Assembly (NCBI GenBank): GCA_038380795.1 | Contig: CM076268.1 | Location: 30,637,501 to 30,701,500, forward strand | DNA: 64,000 nucleotides | Direction: 5' to 3' | Source of the DNA: Pyrocephalus nanus | Lineage: Eukaryota > Chordata > Aves > Passeriformes > Tyrannidae | Shown: positions 1-12,039 of the stretch, piece after piece | Layout of the letters: every line of letters starts with the position of its first letter | Position numbering within the stretch: the stretch's first letter is position 1 | Made by a program: the position numbers and the translations under genes | The notes under the pieces: model-generated | What the model was told of the DNA's origin: nothing | Seen by the model: the letters and a program-made list of their open reading frames with translations, nothing else | Databases searched by the model: none

Positions 1-3000
1 TGCTGAGCTTAGGAGAGACAGGCTTAGGGATGAGACACAGCTGGAGGAGCACAGATAAGTAAGTCCATCTCTCTGTACTGTATAGGCATTGAAGGCAAGG
101 GTTAATACCAATCCCAACAGTTCTCTCCAAAGCTGAAGTCATTCCAGAATGAGTAGCAACTCACTGCTTCTTTCTTTGCACCTTTATTGGCAAATGGAAA
201 ATATGTGAAATACTGTGACCATATGAAATAAATCCAGGTGAACCAAACTGACCACGTGGCAACCATGTGTCAGTTCTGAGGGCTGGTGGCAGTGGTCACG
301 TTTGGTCTGGTGTCACCAGCTGGCGTGGGGCCAGATGTACTGTCAGTGGTCATTGGCTGTGACGTTTACAGAGCCAGTGCCAAGAAGTTCATGCAGCTGA
401 AGGATGGGAGGCTGAACGGGATGTGAGTCAGCCCCTGAGTCAGCTGTCCTGCAAAGCTGCTTTATCATGTGTTGCTGCCAATGTATTGGAGAAGTGCAGT
501 CCACTCGAGAGGGACACTGGGGATGGGGATGATGGAGGAGCTGTTAGACCTTGTTTCCTGGCAGCCTGCTCGTGGATGGCCGTAGGGCCACTGCCCTGCA
601 GCCACAGCTCTGCTGGGCTTTCTCAAACTGTGCTTCTCAAATTTAAATTCTTTGTGTCTTATGGTGGTACAGGCACCGTGCAGTGAGGGATGCTCGGGGA
701 ATGTCTCGCCCAGCTAGGCTGGCAGACTGAGATCTGGGGCATCAGCTTCTTCCTAGGAGTAGAAGTGTTGCCCTACTAAAGTTACATAAAGCTCAGTGGT
801 CTTACAGTGTGTTTACATACATTTGAAGCAGAGTGAATCAAATGGAAGTAAAAGATAAAGAGAACAAATATGGCCTTCATGAAGATTTATAACATGTCCA
901 AACTCAAGAGAAAGATTTGCAGTAACGATCTAGCAGATGAAAATAAGTTGCTTTGCATTACTAATGGACAGTTTACATTACAAATCTCTTTCCCATATTG
1001 CACGGTATGCATACATTATGTAACGTCCTCCCTGTCTCAAGTGGATAAATAACATTAGCACCAAGCCAAGAAGATTTATAGCATGAATGAGTATCTCTCT
1101 ATTACTCTTTTCTGATGAAGTTTCTGTAACTATTTCTATTGCATATGAATTACTTCACTGGCCAAGCTAATTCCTGGAGTAGCTCCCTTGGCTCCATTGG
1201 AAGCACTCCAAAGATGATTTTGAGGTGTACACTAAAGCAGGTCACAGAGTGAATAGATGGATGTTATAAAACAAAGTACTCATGGTAATTGGCAGTGGCA
1301 TCTTCTCATCACAAGTTTGTAGTCTCTGTTACAGCTATCTCTATTACAGACCAGTTCTTTTCTTTTTCTATTGTTTGTATTCTAAAGCAATTAGCTCCTT
1401 GGAAACTATTTTTCCTTTCATCTGGAGACAGATGCTACTTCTGCTTCTGTTTTTATTGTTACTAGAAGCTAATATGACTTTGGTTGTTCTGTTAGAAGTG
1501 TATCATTGTACTCAGACTGCCTGCCACCTTGCAACTAAAGATCACAAAGTACATTGCCCATCTTATGCCTCCCAACACTCAGAGGGTAAATAGGTACTTC
1601 TATAGATGTTTAATGGACAAGGAAAGTTAACATTCCATCTTGCCTGGAAAATTCTAATGGGTTTAGAGTGCTTGCCTTTTGGGAATGGTCCTTGCTTATT
1701 CACATAGCAGCTGTTCCTTCTGGTGGAAATCTGAACATTTCTTGGTGGACTGTGCATCTAAATGGACTTTATGTTGTGGGTGGAGGTTACATCAGTGCCT
1801 TGACAGTTTGTGTAAGGGCCTGGGTCTGCTGCAACAAGCTTTTACATTTCTTCCTAACATGTGTTTCAGATCACTGCAGAATTATCACTTCATCAAACAA
1901 ATGATCAATGCTGGTTTTGAGTCCAGGAGGGAACCAAATTTAAAAGGAAACTGCATGTGCACAACTTCAAACTTTTAAATGGGAGCTGCTGCTAAAAGGC
2001 TCATAGGAAAGTCCTGGTACAAATTGAGGTAAGAACAACGTCTTCATAGTTGTAAAATTTCAGATCCAATTTTTCCAGGGTGCTCAGCAGCATTAATCAA
2101 GATGAAAAAAATTGCTGAAGTTGTGTTAATTATGCATGTGTAACAGTCCAGGAAATGTGGACAATCTTAAAATTATGAGAAAAGAGTTTGATGTTCTATT
2201 TAATATTTAATTTCACACCCCCATAATTAACAAAAAGCTACATTGTGCCTGAAGTCCTTAAAATGCATACGGACTGACATGAAGTATGAACATTTTCAGT
2301 CTTAAAGGAATAAAATTGAGAAAATGGCAAGCAATCAGAAACAAAAGTTACATTACATGCCTAACTATTGTATCTATAGTGGCCACTACTACTGCTATTA
2401 AAATACACAAGAGAATTTGAAAGCATTTAGATTTGCCTTTTCAGCTGACAATCTGCCGCAGGTGCTGTGCCATTATAAATAACTATTCAGCTGTTATGTG
2501 TTATTGTCTAAATCACCATTTTGAACCTGAAGTATAAGCTGTACAACCCATAGATCAAATCTAAGAAATTGGCTCTTGTTTACAATGTAGTTATTTTAAA
2601 AGAAGAAAATACCCAGTAAATCAAACTCACAAAGAATTTTAATTATGCTACTTGTTCCTGCGAGCAGTATTACAGTTTTACATTCCAGCACTGTGTGCAT
2701 GGGAAATGTAATACACAACACCTGTTAACAATATGTACTCTGATGAATGCTTGGCTAAAAATTGGTTTCTGATTTTTTTTTTTTAAATTATATAGGGTGG
2801 GGAGAAAGAAGATCGAGTCCATTTTTTTATGTAAGCGCACAAATAGTATCTATTTAGTATAATGATTTACATTTTACCATCAGATGAAATCATATAGGGA
2901 ATTTTTTGGGACTGATACAGAAATAATTATGATTACTCAATCATTATTATGTGAGTGATAATAGGATTCATGAACAGCAGCAAAGGGTGTAGGTAGGACT

Positions 3001-6000
3001 GGAAAAATGGTTTCCATTATAATCCCCTACATGCAGCCTCTGATTTTCAATTCTCGTTTGGTATCAAAAATTTACATGTTTGAGTTCAGCTTTAAAAATG
3101 CTTTATTTGGATTGCATTCAATTTCTTTATATTTTTCTCACAGCCACAGTGAAAAGTTTTGTTGAAAAAATATTTCTCTGGTATGTATATAAAACATCCA
3201 GTTACAGTCTATACTTTAAAACACAGCAGAGGCAGTTAAAATTTAAATAGTCATTTATCAAGAGTAATGTCTGGCTTGGGTAACATGCTAAAGGTAGTTA
3301 CCAAGAAGAAATGCATGATCCATGTGGTAGTGTAAAAGCAAGAGGTAGAAGAAAAATTAGGCTGTGTGTGATAAACCCAGGAGATAAAACTTTAAGTCAC
3401 TTTTGTGTAGGAGAGCCTGTAATCATCTTTTGAAGCTAAATATGGTCTTGGAATTTGAACTTCTTTTCATCAAAGGAAGTTTCAAAATTTACATCAGAGG
3501 AAGTAAAGAGGCAGAAACTACAGCTGAAAGAGCATCTCTGATCCTCCATTTTGGGGACTTTTCATTTTTACTACAGTCGAGTTCTAATTGATAATTTTAT
3601 AAATAAGTTATGGCTCAGTCCTCCCATCCTTGCATTGGCTGAACTCCTCTGGGTTTGCCCGTGGATTGCTGAGCTGCTGTCCTGCTCAGGTGGCTGCAGC
3701 ACTGAGTTAAGGGAGCCCTGGTGAGGGATGACAGTGGGCGGGTGCATCGCTGGTTCTGAGCGCGCTGAAAGGTTGAGGAGAACAACTGCAAATATTACTC
3801 ATGCAGCCTAACAAAGCCGTGTGCTGCCGAAGACAAATGGTTTCACTGCAGGGTTCCCAGGGAACAAAGGAAGTCGTGGCCTTTACAAAGTACACAAATG
3901 GAAGAAATAGTTGTATACAAAGTCTGACTCACAGCTCATGTAAAGAATATGACAAACTTCTTACTCTAATTCATTAACTCTAAATAATGTGCTTTCAAAT
4001 GCCATCCCCAGAAGCAGTTTCTATTGGAGCTATTTTTTCTCCTTGTGCCACTGATTGTTTTAAAAGAATTATGGGAAATGACAGCAGTAGAACTAAAGTT
4101 CGATTTTTCACAGATGAAACTACAAAATGCATGGAGTAATGTAATCCAGTCAGACAAGTGGGTAAATTATATCTTGGTTGCAACAACGCACCACTTGCTG
4201 AATATCAATAAGGATATGTTCTCTTTCTTAGAGTAAAAACAATATTTGCTGTTAATGTAAATGGTTGTGAATGTCGCTGGCAGTGCAGGCACAGATGCCA
4301 AACAGCACTGAAATTGAGCAGGATCGCATATGTTTCATTTGCGAGGAAGAGGAAGACCGTGTTCACAGATGTTAAAACAAGGAGGATGATTCATTTTACG
4401 TTGCTTTACCATAATGAAACTCCATTAACTTCTATCATCTTCTTTCAAATTTCAAGTAAATGAGAAAAGCATAAGCTCCAGTTCAAGGAACATTGTCAAA
4501 CAGTGCACTGAGGTTTTCATTCTGTTTCTACATTTCCTAGGATAAATATGTGGGTAACTCTGCTCTCTGTGGTCTAAAATATACCAGTGTTGCCCATAAC
4601 TCAGCAGTCACAAATATCAGCAGAGTATGAGCTGTACTTCATCTTTCTCTTTCTTTGTAGTTTGAGTTCCAAGATCCTGAAGAACTTGAGGATGGATTAA
4701 TCAGGCTTCCACTCTACAAGAGGCTAATTCTGCCTCAAATAAATCAATAAATTGCTTTAATAAATACCTTATGGAAGCATTTGACCCCTGATCTGGAAGA
4801 AACCCATGAATGTTCTGTATGACATCACACACAGAGCTTGTGTGCAGTTAAAGTGATATTCTTAGCGAAAATATATGTGCTGGCCTCGAGTCCTCTGCTC
4901 AATGAGTTTTATTTTTACTAGGAGTAATATACTTAAGCTCTCTAGAGCTCTGCAAATTCATTTTTTTCATGCAACTACATAATCTTTTTGGAGTGAATAT
5001 GGACATTAACTCCTCCTTGCAGCTCTCTATAAACATGTGCTTGCACAGCAGATATTTCAAATTCAGACTCGAGGAAGGAAAGTGCTCCCAGGACTGATTA
5101 CTGAGTTATATACCCTTTTATTTTAATGTACTCTGCCAAGATGAGTCCATAACCTCAAATGAGTCAGGGAAGAAAAGGGGAAGGGCAATATCAAACATCT
5201 TCATCGTAATTTTAGCCCTATTGCCCAGTGATCACAGAATAACCTTTATGCTTAGACATTTAAGGAGACTTCATGGACATATGTTCATCCACTCACTGGG
5301 ATTTGTACTCTGTGAGTCCAAGTATGCAAGGAGAAGATACAGGTGACCCCTAACCCAAGTTATCACTTGGTTCTGGTGGCAGGGACACTTAGAATGTTTT
5401 GCTAGACTGCAGAGTGACAAATTTCATTCTCCTGAATAGGCCTCACTCTGTAAAATGGAGATACATTTGCTGTACTGACTCTCCAGGTGTTGCTGCTATA
5501 GTTGGAATCCTGCTCCAAGACATCACTTAAACATGATGTTATGTCCCATTAATTCAGGCTTGCCAGTCCATCTTAAATAAGTAAAGAAATCTTGAGACAC
5601 CTTGGAATCTGTTTGTGTAGTCCAGCAAGCAAACTTTTCACAGATATACAAAGAAAAAATACATTCAATTTAAACTGAAAATAGTGACAAGCCTAAAGTT
5701 GCACACAGATTCAGGCTGGCATAAAAGTCACAGGGCATTTTTTTTTCAAAAGATGGTTTGGTAAGCTCCAGTATACAAGATGACTTGTGTCTTGGGTAAC
5801 TATCGTCTCTCTATTGAAAATCTCCCTGTAATTTCAGCTGGATGTATTTTTTTTTTCACTTACTGCCCTAAATTGTTATATGTTATTCTAAAAGCTGCTT
5901 AATATCATATGGAGAAGATGGCAAAAAATCAATAGAGCTTCACAACAAAGACATGAAAGAAGTAGAATATGAAATCTCTGAAAGAAAAGATGTTCCCATT

Positions 6001-9000
6001 TGGGGGCAAAAGGGAAAGGACAATGGAATCAGTGAATTTTATTTCTTTTGCAGGCTTTGCTATGTTATTAAGATGTAATACTTTACACAGTTGTCTTTCT
6101 ATCTTCCTTGGTCTGCCAACAGAATGAAAAAGTAGTTCAAATCCAAAAAGTCAAGTTTTGTCTATCAAAATGAAATGTGAAGACAGTTTGCCCAAAAAAT
6201 TATTGTCTCATCTTTTACACAGAGAAAAATACGCTCTAGTTTATGCAAACTTGTAGAGATTAACATTAGTTTATATCCTTAGGAAAGGTACAGAGTAGAT
6301 GAGATCTTGAGCTCAAATGGTAGTCTGGAGAAAGAATATATACATATGAATTATATTAAAAAAACCCTTATATGTTTAATATATGCTGTATATATATTTT
6401 ATATAGAACTATATGTAATATTGTATTTAACAAATGTTACTTCTGTTTGCCATCATAATTTGTTTAATTTGGCTTATTCCTTCTGGTGATTTCCCTTACT
6501 ACATTAATTGGAAGGTTCTGCAGTGCACAGCTCATCTCCCTGAAGAACACAGCTCTCAGTGTAACGGTGAAACAATGCTTCCCTGTGCACTCTCAGTAAA
6601 TCCAAAAACTGCACTAAGCTGATCTTAAACTTGTTGTCCATTGCCACAGTGTACTCACAGCTCTGTAAGACTTAGGTAGCTTAGAGTTACTCAACAGTCA
6701 GGGCTGTTCTTTTTGTCTCGTCTTGAATTTGGGAACTCTTAGTGGATTGTTCTGGTTTGAATGATAACTTGGAGAAATCCTTGAGATCTACAGAGATTTT
6801 GGGGTTTGTTTTAGCAACTGGTGACCTTGAGGGTAGGAAGTTTGAAATAGCGGCGCTCTAAATTATCCGTATTGCTTTGTCTAATGCATCAGGTCTTGTA
6901 GTTTTGGTTTTTGTGCTAAAAGGTACTTAGAGGGGAGAAAATCCCAAGCTTTCTTAGTTCACACTGAGAGTGTACTGCAATGTTATATGCCCATTTACAT
7001 TATTCCTACAGTGTAATATGTAGTAAGGAACTGTCTTGAACTACTGGGTTAAATAAATTCATGTTTCTGCTTTAAGTTCTTGTTGGCAAGAAAAAGTACA
7101 GGTCCCCTGGAGACTGACTACATGTCCTTTTAAGTCTTTTCTATCTAATTTTTGGGATTTCTATAAACCTCGATCCAATTTCTTGGCACTAGATATAGCA
7201 GTCTGTTGGCTACAATCAAGAATAGAATCAATCTAAAATTTGCTTTTATCCTCCATTGAGCCATTTCTCTTTATGGGGAGAGGATAATGGAATCATTGAT
7301 AGAATACATGCTTTACTACTTTCATTTCTCTGTGTGCGTATTGTTTTGAATAATTGAAAAGTTATGATTTGCTAAATTTAACTTGTACTGTTTTATTGCT
7401 GGGCCAAGGACTAACATTACAGGTCTCTCACTATCACTGTCAAATCACATGGAAATTTTGCCTACCTATTAATTAAGTAGACATAGTGAAATACTGAGCT
7501 AGATTGTGTTGAAGAATGGTGAGCAAAAAGAAGCAGCATCTCTCCCCAAATAACTCAGGGCTCTGTCCATCCTGCTGCTGACACACCAAAGCAGTTATCC
7601 TCCTGTACTTGCATCTTATTTTAATTGGATACTGCCTGAGAAGTGGCAGAATTATCTTTTTTGTTTTAAAAACAAGTTTCTCTGACAACCTGGGATTTAC
7701 GTGTTTCTTTTCCTAGCACATAATCACATCCAGGATTTTTTTTCTGAAGATATATATATGTAAAACAGAACGTTACCAAGAGGGAATGCTGCGCCCTGGA
7801 TAGAGTATCTGCAAAGAATGTTATAAAGGAGCCAGGAGGGAATGATTAATTACTGTGTTAATGCACCTATGTACAGTAATGCAGGGCTCCTTATTTATTA
7901 AGAGCCATGTAGCACTAATGTCCTGTTGCTTTCACAAATTACTCATTTGTTACTAGGAGGGTCAAACCCAAATACTGTGTGTGCAAGACCTCCATATGTG
8001 CCTGTGTTTTCTGGATCCTTGTCCCACAGGGCACAAGTCTAAGCAATTTGTTGTCGTGAGGGCTGGCAGCCAGGGGAGCTATATGTCCTTCTGATGTTGA
8101 TGTAACAAGCAAGGCTCCGTTAGGAATTTCCATCTGCTTTTCATTCCGAATTTGCCTACGTCTAATTACTGTGCTTGGTGATGCTTAACTAAAAGTGAAT
8201 GGGAACATGTTTGCAATTGAACATTTTCATAGGATCTCTGTCTATTGGAGGATGTGTGGATAGGCCTGGAGTTTAAAAAATCTTTGTAAAAGAAGGCTTC
8301 TGAAAATTTATCCCTTCTCTTGAATTCATAAATTTCATTTACTCCTGAAACGCAAGAACCTCTGCAAACGAGTAACAAAATCAGACTGAATCACCTTGGT
8401 TATTAAAACTTTGGAGGACTCAGTGGAATATTCTGGAGCACTTGCAGCTGCTGTTTTTGTTCCAATTGCAGGTGGCCTGCACTATCAAAGCCCTGCTTCG
8501 CTCGCAGCTGTGACCTTTATTCTCCTTCTGACATGGACTTGTGTGAGTCCCGCAGGTGAACCTGCTCTGTGAGGAAGAGCAAAGTATTTCTAGAAAGACC
8601 GTAGTGTAGTTCATCATGCAGGGAGCAGCTTGGAATTGCTATATTTGTGATGCTTCAGTGCATCATTAGCAAAATGGAAATCTGAGGACTTGAAAATTGA
8701 GGAGAGCAACCAGCTGTTTGCCCAGCCCCTGCCAGGGCTTGGTGTCAGTGGTGATACAGGCTAGAGGTGGCCCAGGCACTGCAAGCTGAACAACTTTAAT
8801 AAAAGACAGAAATAAGAGAGGGGAATGTTCTCTCCAAGATCCTCATGCACTGGGTGATACAAGCCTTGGCAAAACATCTCCCAAACCTGAACTCTGCTTG
8901 CTTCTCAGACAAGTAGAAGAGCACTTACTCTGCTACACTGCGTAAAGCCAGGTTTTCAAATATATTCTGTTTGAACTACACATGCTGGAACAGACACTTT

Positions 9001-9320
9001 CAGGGAACCTTTGCATCTAACACAGCTACACCAGTGGAGAAGGAGCTCTGATGTTCCACTCTTCTAACCTGGAGTGTCTGTGACCATTAGAAATCATAGG
9101 AAATCTACCGTGGTTTCCTGTAGCAGGAAAGGACGAGGTCAGCATTTTAAAACCACTATTTCTGTTTGCACTTGAAAGTTTTGCATTTGCAGGAAATCAA
9201 AAAGCCACCTTAAATACTCACATGCACATACAAATGCAGGTATTGTAAATATGAAGGATCCGCATGAAATTAGAAGGAATGGCTTAATGCCACTATTGAA
9301 TCCTTTCTTTTTGTGTGAAT

Positions 9321-9351
9321 TTTTTTCTTTTTTTTTTTTTTTTTTTTTTTT
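9321..9351. repeat. T homopolymer tract
   Basis: About 30 T with one interrupting C. It may be the reversed poly-A tail of an old retrocopy or simply a mononucleotide microsatellite; no recognisable retroelement body adjoins it. Confidence 0.85.
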
Positions 9352-9854
9352 AATATCTAAGCCTTCTGACATGGACTGTCTCAAAATCTAAATTGAAAAG
9401 TAGGAAGTTTAGGAGCTCACTACTGGAAATGTGGGTTGAGCTTCAAACAGTGCTCAGCTTCAATCACCTGCTCAGTGCAGGTTTTGTGTAAGAGAGAATT
9501 CAGTCCTTTAATATTGGGTAAGAGAAATGGAATTAGATCCTTTAAAGGGCTTTGAGCCTCCAAGTCTTTTACATTGAAAATGTTCATGGAAGTCAGTCGG
9601 CATTTTCAATACCAGCGGAATCAGAGTTAAGTCCAGAATCTACCTGTTACCAACTAGGTAACATCAGAATAAGTGTATGCAATGTTATATTGCATCCAAA
9701 TATCTCACCTAATTCCCCAGTTTTAACACCTTACTACATGCAGTGCTTGCAGCTCTGAATACTGTTCTTATTTGGTTAGATTTATATACACAGTAAAAGG
9801 GGCAGTAATGCAGCTGCACAGCTGTCAGCTACAGAGCGCAGCACAAATTGTAGG

Positions 9855-9914
9855 AATTCACAGTGTGGGCTCTATTTCTTTAAAATTCACAGTGTGGGCT
9901 CTATTTCTTTAAAA
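9855..9914. repeat. 29-bp tandem duplication
   Basis: Two essentially identical copies in direct tandem, each beginning ATTCACAGTGTGGGC and ending CTTTAAA. Their identity implies a recent duplication. No gene overlaps it. Confidence 0.9.
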
Positions 9915-10440
9915 TACTATGAATAATTCTCCAAAACACTGCAGGATCCAGCTCTCTGAACCTCATTCAAACAGATTTCTGACTCCATTTGGAAGCGCGA
10001 TTGGTGTACATGTGTCAGTGAGGGTCAGGTTGTTTGAGCAGGAAGAGGAGCTATGGATGTGTTGAATATCACACTATAAATCAGAATCTTAGTGGGTAAT
10101 GGGCATGCTCTTGTCTCTTGTGACCCAGCTAAGACACAGGTACTGTACTTAGTGGTTTGCACATTTTAAGAAACTGATGATGACAGCCTTCAGAAAGTGG
10201 CAGACTGCTGAGGCACACTGCTCAGGAGCAGTAGCAGACCTTGAGACAGCTGCAGAAATCCCAGGAGGCCCTTGCTTTATGTGGGGCACTGCAAAGAAAT
10301 TGTTTTGTCATACCAGCTCCCTCAGCTCATCAATAAACTCTGCAAAATAAGTTAGCTCTTTCTTTGTTCTAATTACTGTTCATCCACCAAATGCTTGCAT
10401 TTTATTTGGTCTTGCAGGTAAGTGCTATTACTCTGAATTG

Positions 10441-10459
10441 CTGCTGCTGCTGCTGCTGC
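10441..10459. repeat. (CTG)6 trinucleotide microsatellite
   Basis: Six CTG units in non-coding DNA about 1 kb upstream of the predicted gene start. Short and perfect. Confidence 0.9.
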
Positions 10460-10947
10460 ATGAAACACTAAGCTGACAGAGAAAATGTTTCAATATAGTT
10501 TAGTTCACTAGTCTTCTAAGTTTAAAAAAAAAAAAAAAAAGATTAGGACAAAGAGGAGAAACAAGGAATACTGATGTGGACTGTAATGGAAATGCAGCTC
10601 AGCCTCCAAGTCTTCTTCCATTTACTGTAGTTTGTAAATTATTGTACATAAAACCTGAACAGGTAAATTCAGATCCTTAGTTGGAGTAAGTCTGTATCTT
10701 TCAACTCAGATGTGCTGATTTACACCTGCTGACATTGCAGCTATAGCAATTGGTGATGACACTGTTGGACTTTTAGCTTTAGAAATTTAGCTCAAATATG
10801 GTTTTCAAGAAGCTGAAAACGTTGTGATGCCGCTCGGGATAACTGCACGGTGCCATCCGTATAACTGTTATTCCAACCAAGCCAGCGGTCCTGTCTGGGT
10901 TAGGAAAGCAGTGAGATCCAAATTCCGAGGGGCCCGTGAGCGCGTTC

Positions 10948-11410
10948 TCGGTCACTGCGGTGTGTCGGTCACACCCGTGTGCCCCTCACAGCCCGTGTGC
11001 CCCTCACAGCCCGTGTGCCCCTCACAGCCCGTGTGTCGGTCACACCCGTGTGCCCCTCACAGCCCGTGTGCCCCTCACAGCCCGTGTGCCCCTCACAGCC
11101 CGTGTGTCGGTCACAGCCCGTGTGTCGGTCACACCCGTGTGTCGGTCACAGCCCGTGTGTCGGTCACAGCCCGTGTGTCGGTCACAGCCCGTGTGTCGGT
11201 CACACCCGTGTGTCGGTCACACCCGTGTGTCGGTCACTGCGGTGTGCCGGTCACACCCGTATGCCCCTCACAGCCCGTGTGCCCCTCACAGCCCGTGTGT
11301 CGGTCACAGCCGTGTGTCGGTCACTGCGGTGTGCCGGTCACACCCGTATGCCCCTCACAGCCCGTGTGCCGGTCACACCCGTGTGTCGCCCACAGCCCGT
11401 GTGCCGGGCA
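10948..11410. repeat. CpG-rich minisatellite upstream of the promoter
   Basis: An array of roughly 17-18-bp units in two main flavours, one containing CCCGTGTGCCCCTCACAG and one containing CCCGTGTGTCGGTCACAG, with CCGTATG variants. The second half has a higher-order period of 87 bp: the segment starting at 11224 recurs at 11311. Because 18 is a multiple of three, the array is open in several frames at once, which produces long Cys/Pro/Val/Ser/His-rich frames that are not genes. It ends about 90 bp before exon 1 and merges with the CpG island. Confidence 0.92.
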
Positions 11411-11600
11411 CAGCCCCGGCGGGCCCCTGAGGAGCTGAGGGGGCGCGGCGGGCCCGCCATGGCGCGGGGCGGGGCTGGGGGCGGGCGGACGGCGGGCAGA
11501 GATGGCGGCGCTGGCGCAGGTACCGCCGGGGGGGTGGTGGCCGCGCCCCCTCAGGGGTTCGTGTGGCGTGTTGAGGTGTCCGAGCTGAGGTTCAGCGTGG
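11411..11600 (+). promoter_or_regulatory. TATA-less CpG-island promoter of the CABCOCO1-like gene
   Basis: Very GC- and CpG-rich block around the first coding exon. GC boxes (GGGGCGGGGC type) lie at about 11466-11485. The same bases form a canonical G-quadruplex motif of four G-runs separated by loops of 1, 2 and 1 nt. No TATA box is evident, as is usual for CpG-island promoters. The exact transcription start cannot be read from sequence alone. Confidence 0.7.
11502..11519 (+). CDS. CABCOCO1: CABCOCO1-like exon 1 (residues 1-6)
   Basis: ATG in good context (G at -3 and G at +4), encoding MAALAQ, then donor CAG|GTACCG, phase 0. An upstream ATG at 11459 is in another frame and would leave phase 1, which does not fit exon 2, so the 11502 start is chosen. 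This exon is the least certain because it is only 18 nt and rests on phase, the CpG island and the donor. Confidence 0.55.
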
Positions 11601-12007
11601 GGAGGGACCTGCAGCACCTCCCGTGCGAGGAGAGGCTGCGGGAGCCGGGCTGTTTCGTCTGGACAGGAGAAGGCTGGATGTGCGTGTCGCAGTTTTTTCA
11701 GTGGTGTCCAGCCACAGGACAAGGATCAGTGGCCGAAAACCAAAACTCGAGAAGTTCCACCTCAACACGAGGAAGAACTTCTGTACGTCGAGGGTGGCAG
11801 AGCACTGGAACAGGCTGCCCAGGGAGGTTGCAGAGTCTCCTGGAGACATTCCAAACACACCGGGGCACGTTCCTGTGTCACCTGCTCCGGATGACCCTGC
11901 CTTAGCAGGGGCTTGGACTGGGTAATCTCCAGAGGTCCCTTCCAACCCGCGCTATTCTGTGATTCCGTGTAAAAATGCAGCATATATATATGTGTATGTG
12001 TTTGTTG

Positions 12008-12039
<32 letters not shown>

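Larger units (their letters stand above)
1..10940. other. Upstream intergenic DNA, no supported gene
   Basis: AT-rich single-copy-looking sequence. Open frames here are short (under 100 codons), lack codon structure, and none joins to another by phased splice sites. Visible local features are a T-run at 9321-9351, a 29-bp tandem duplication at 9855-9914, a (CTG)6 tract near 10441-10459 and an A-run at 10524-10540. A stretch at about 280-422 stays open and ends in a good donor-like GTGAGT, but nothing else supports an exon. Distal enhancers could be present and would not be recognisable without an alignment. Confidence 0.6.

Noticed and set aside
5400..5480. Possible MIR piece around CTCACTCTGTAAAATGGAG
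   Set aside because: Only about 20 bp resemble the MIR core and the flanks do not follow the expected order.
11459..11519. Upstream ATG at 11459 as the start of the gene
   Set aside because: It leaves the donor at 11520 in phase 1, which does not fit the phase-0 acceptor of exon 2; the ATG at 11502 does.
10824..11905. Long overlapping + strand frames (164-308 codons) rich in Cys, Pro, Ser, His and Val
   Set aside because: They come from the 18-bp minisatellite, whose length keeps several frames open at once, then run into the CpG island and CR1; no domain or splice logic.
11321..11945. Antisense frames of 117-133 codons
   Set aside because: They lie over the CR1 copy and GC-rich promoter on the opposite strand; the sequence is explained by those features.
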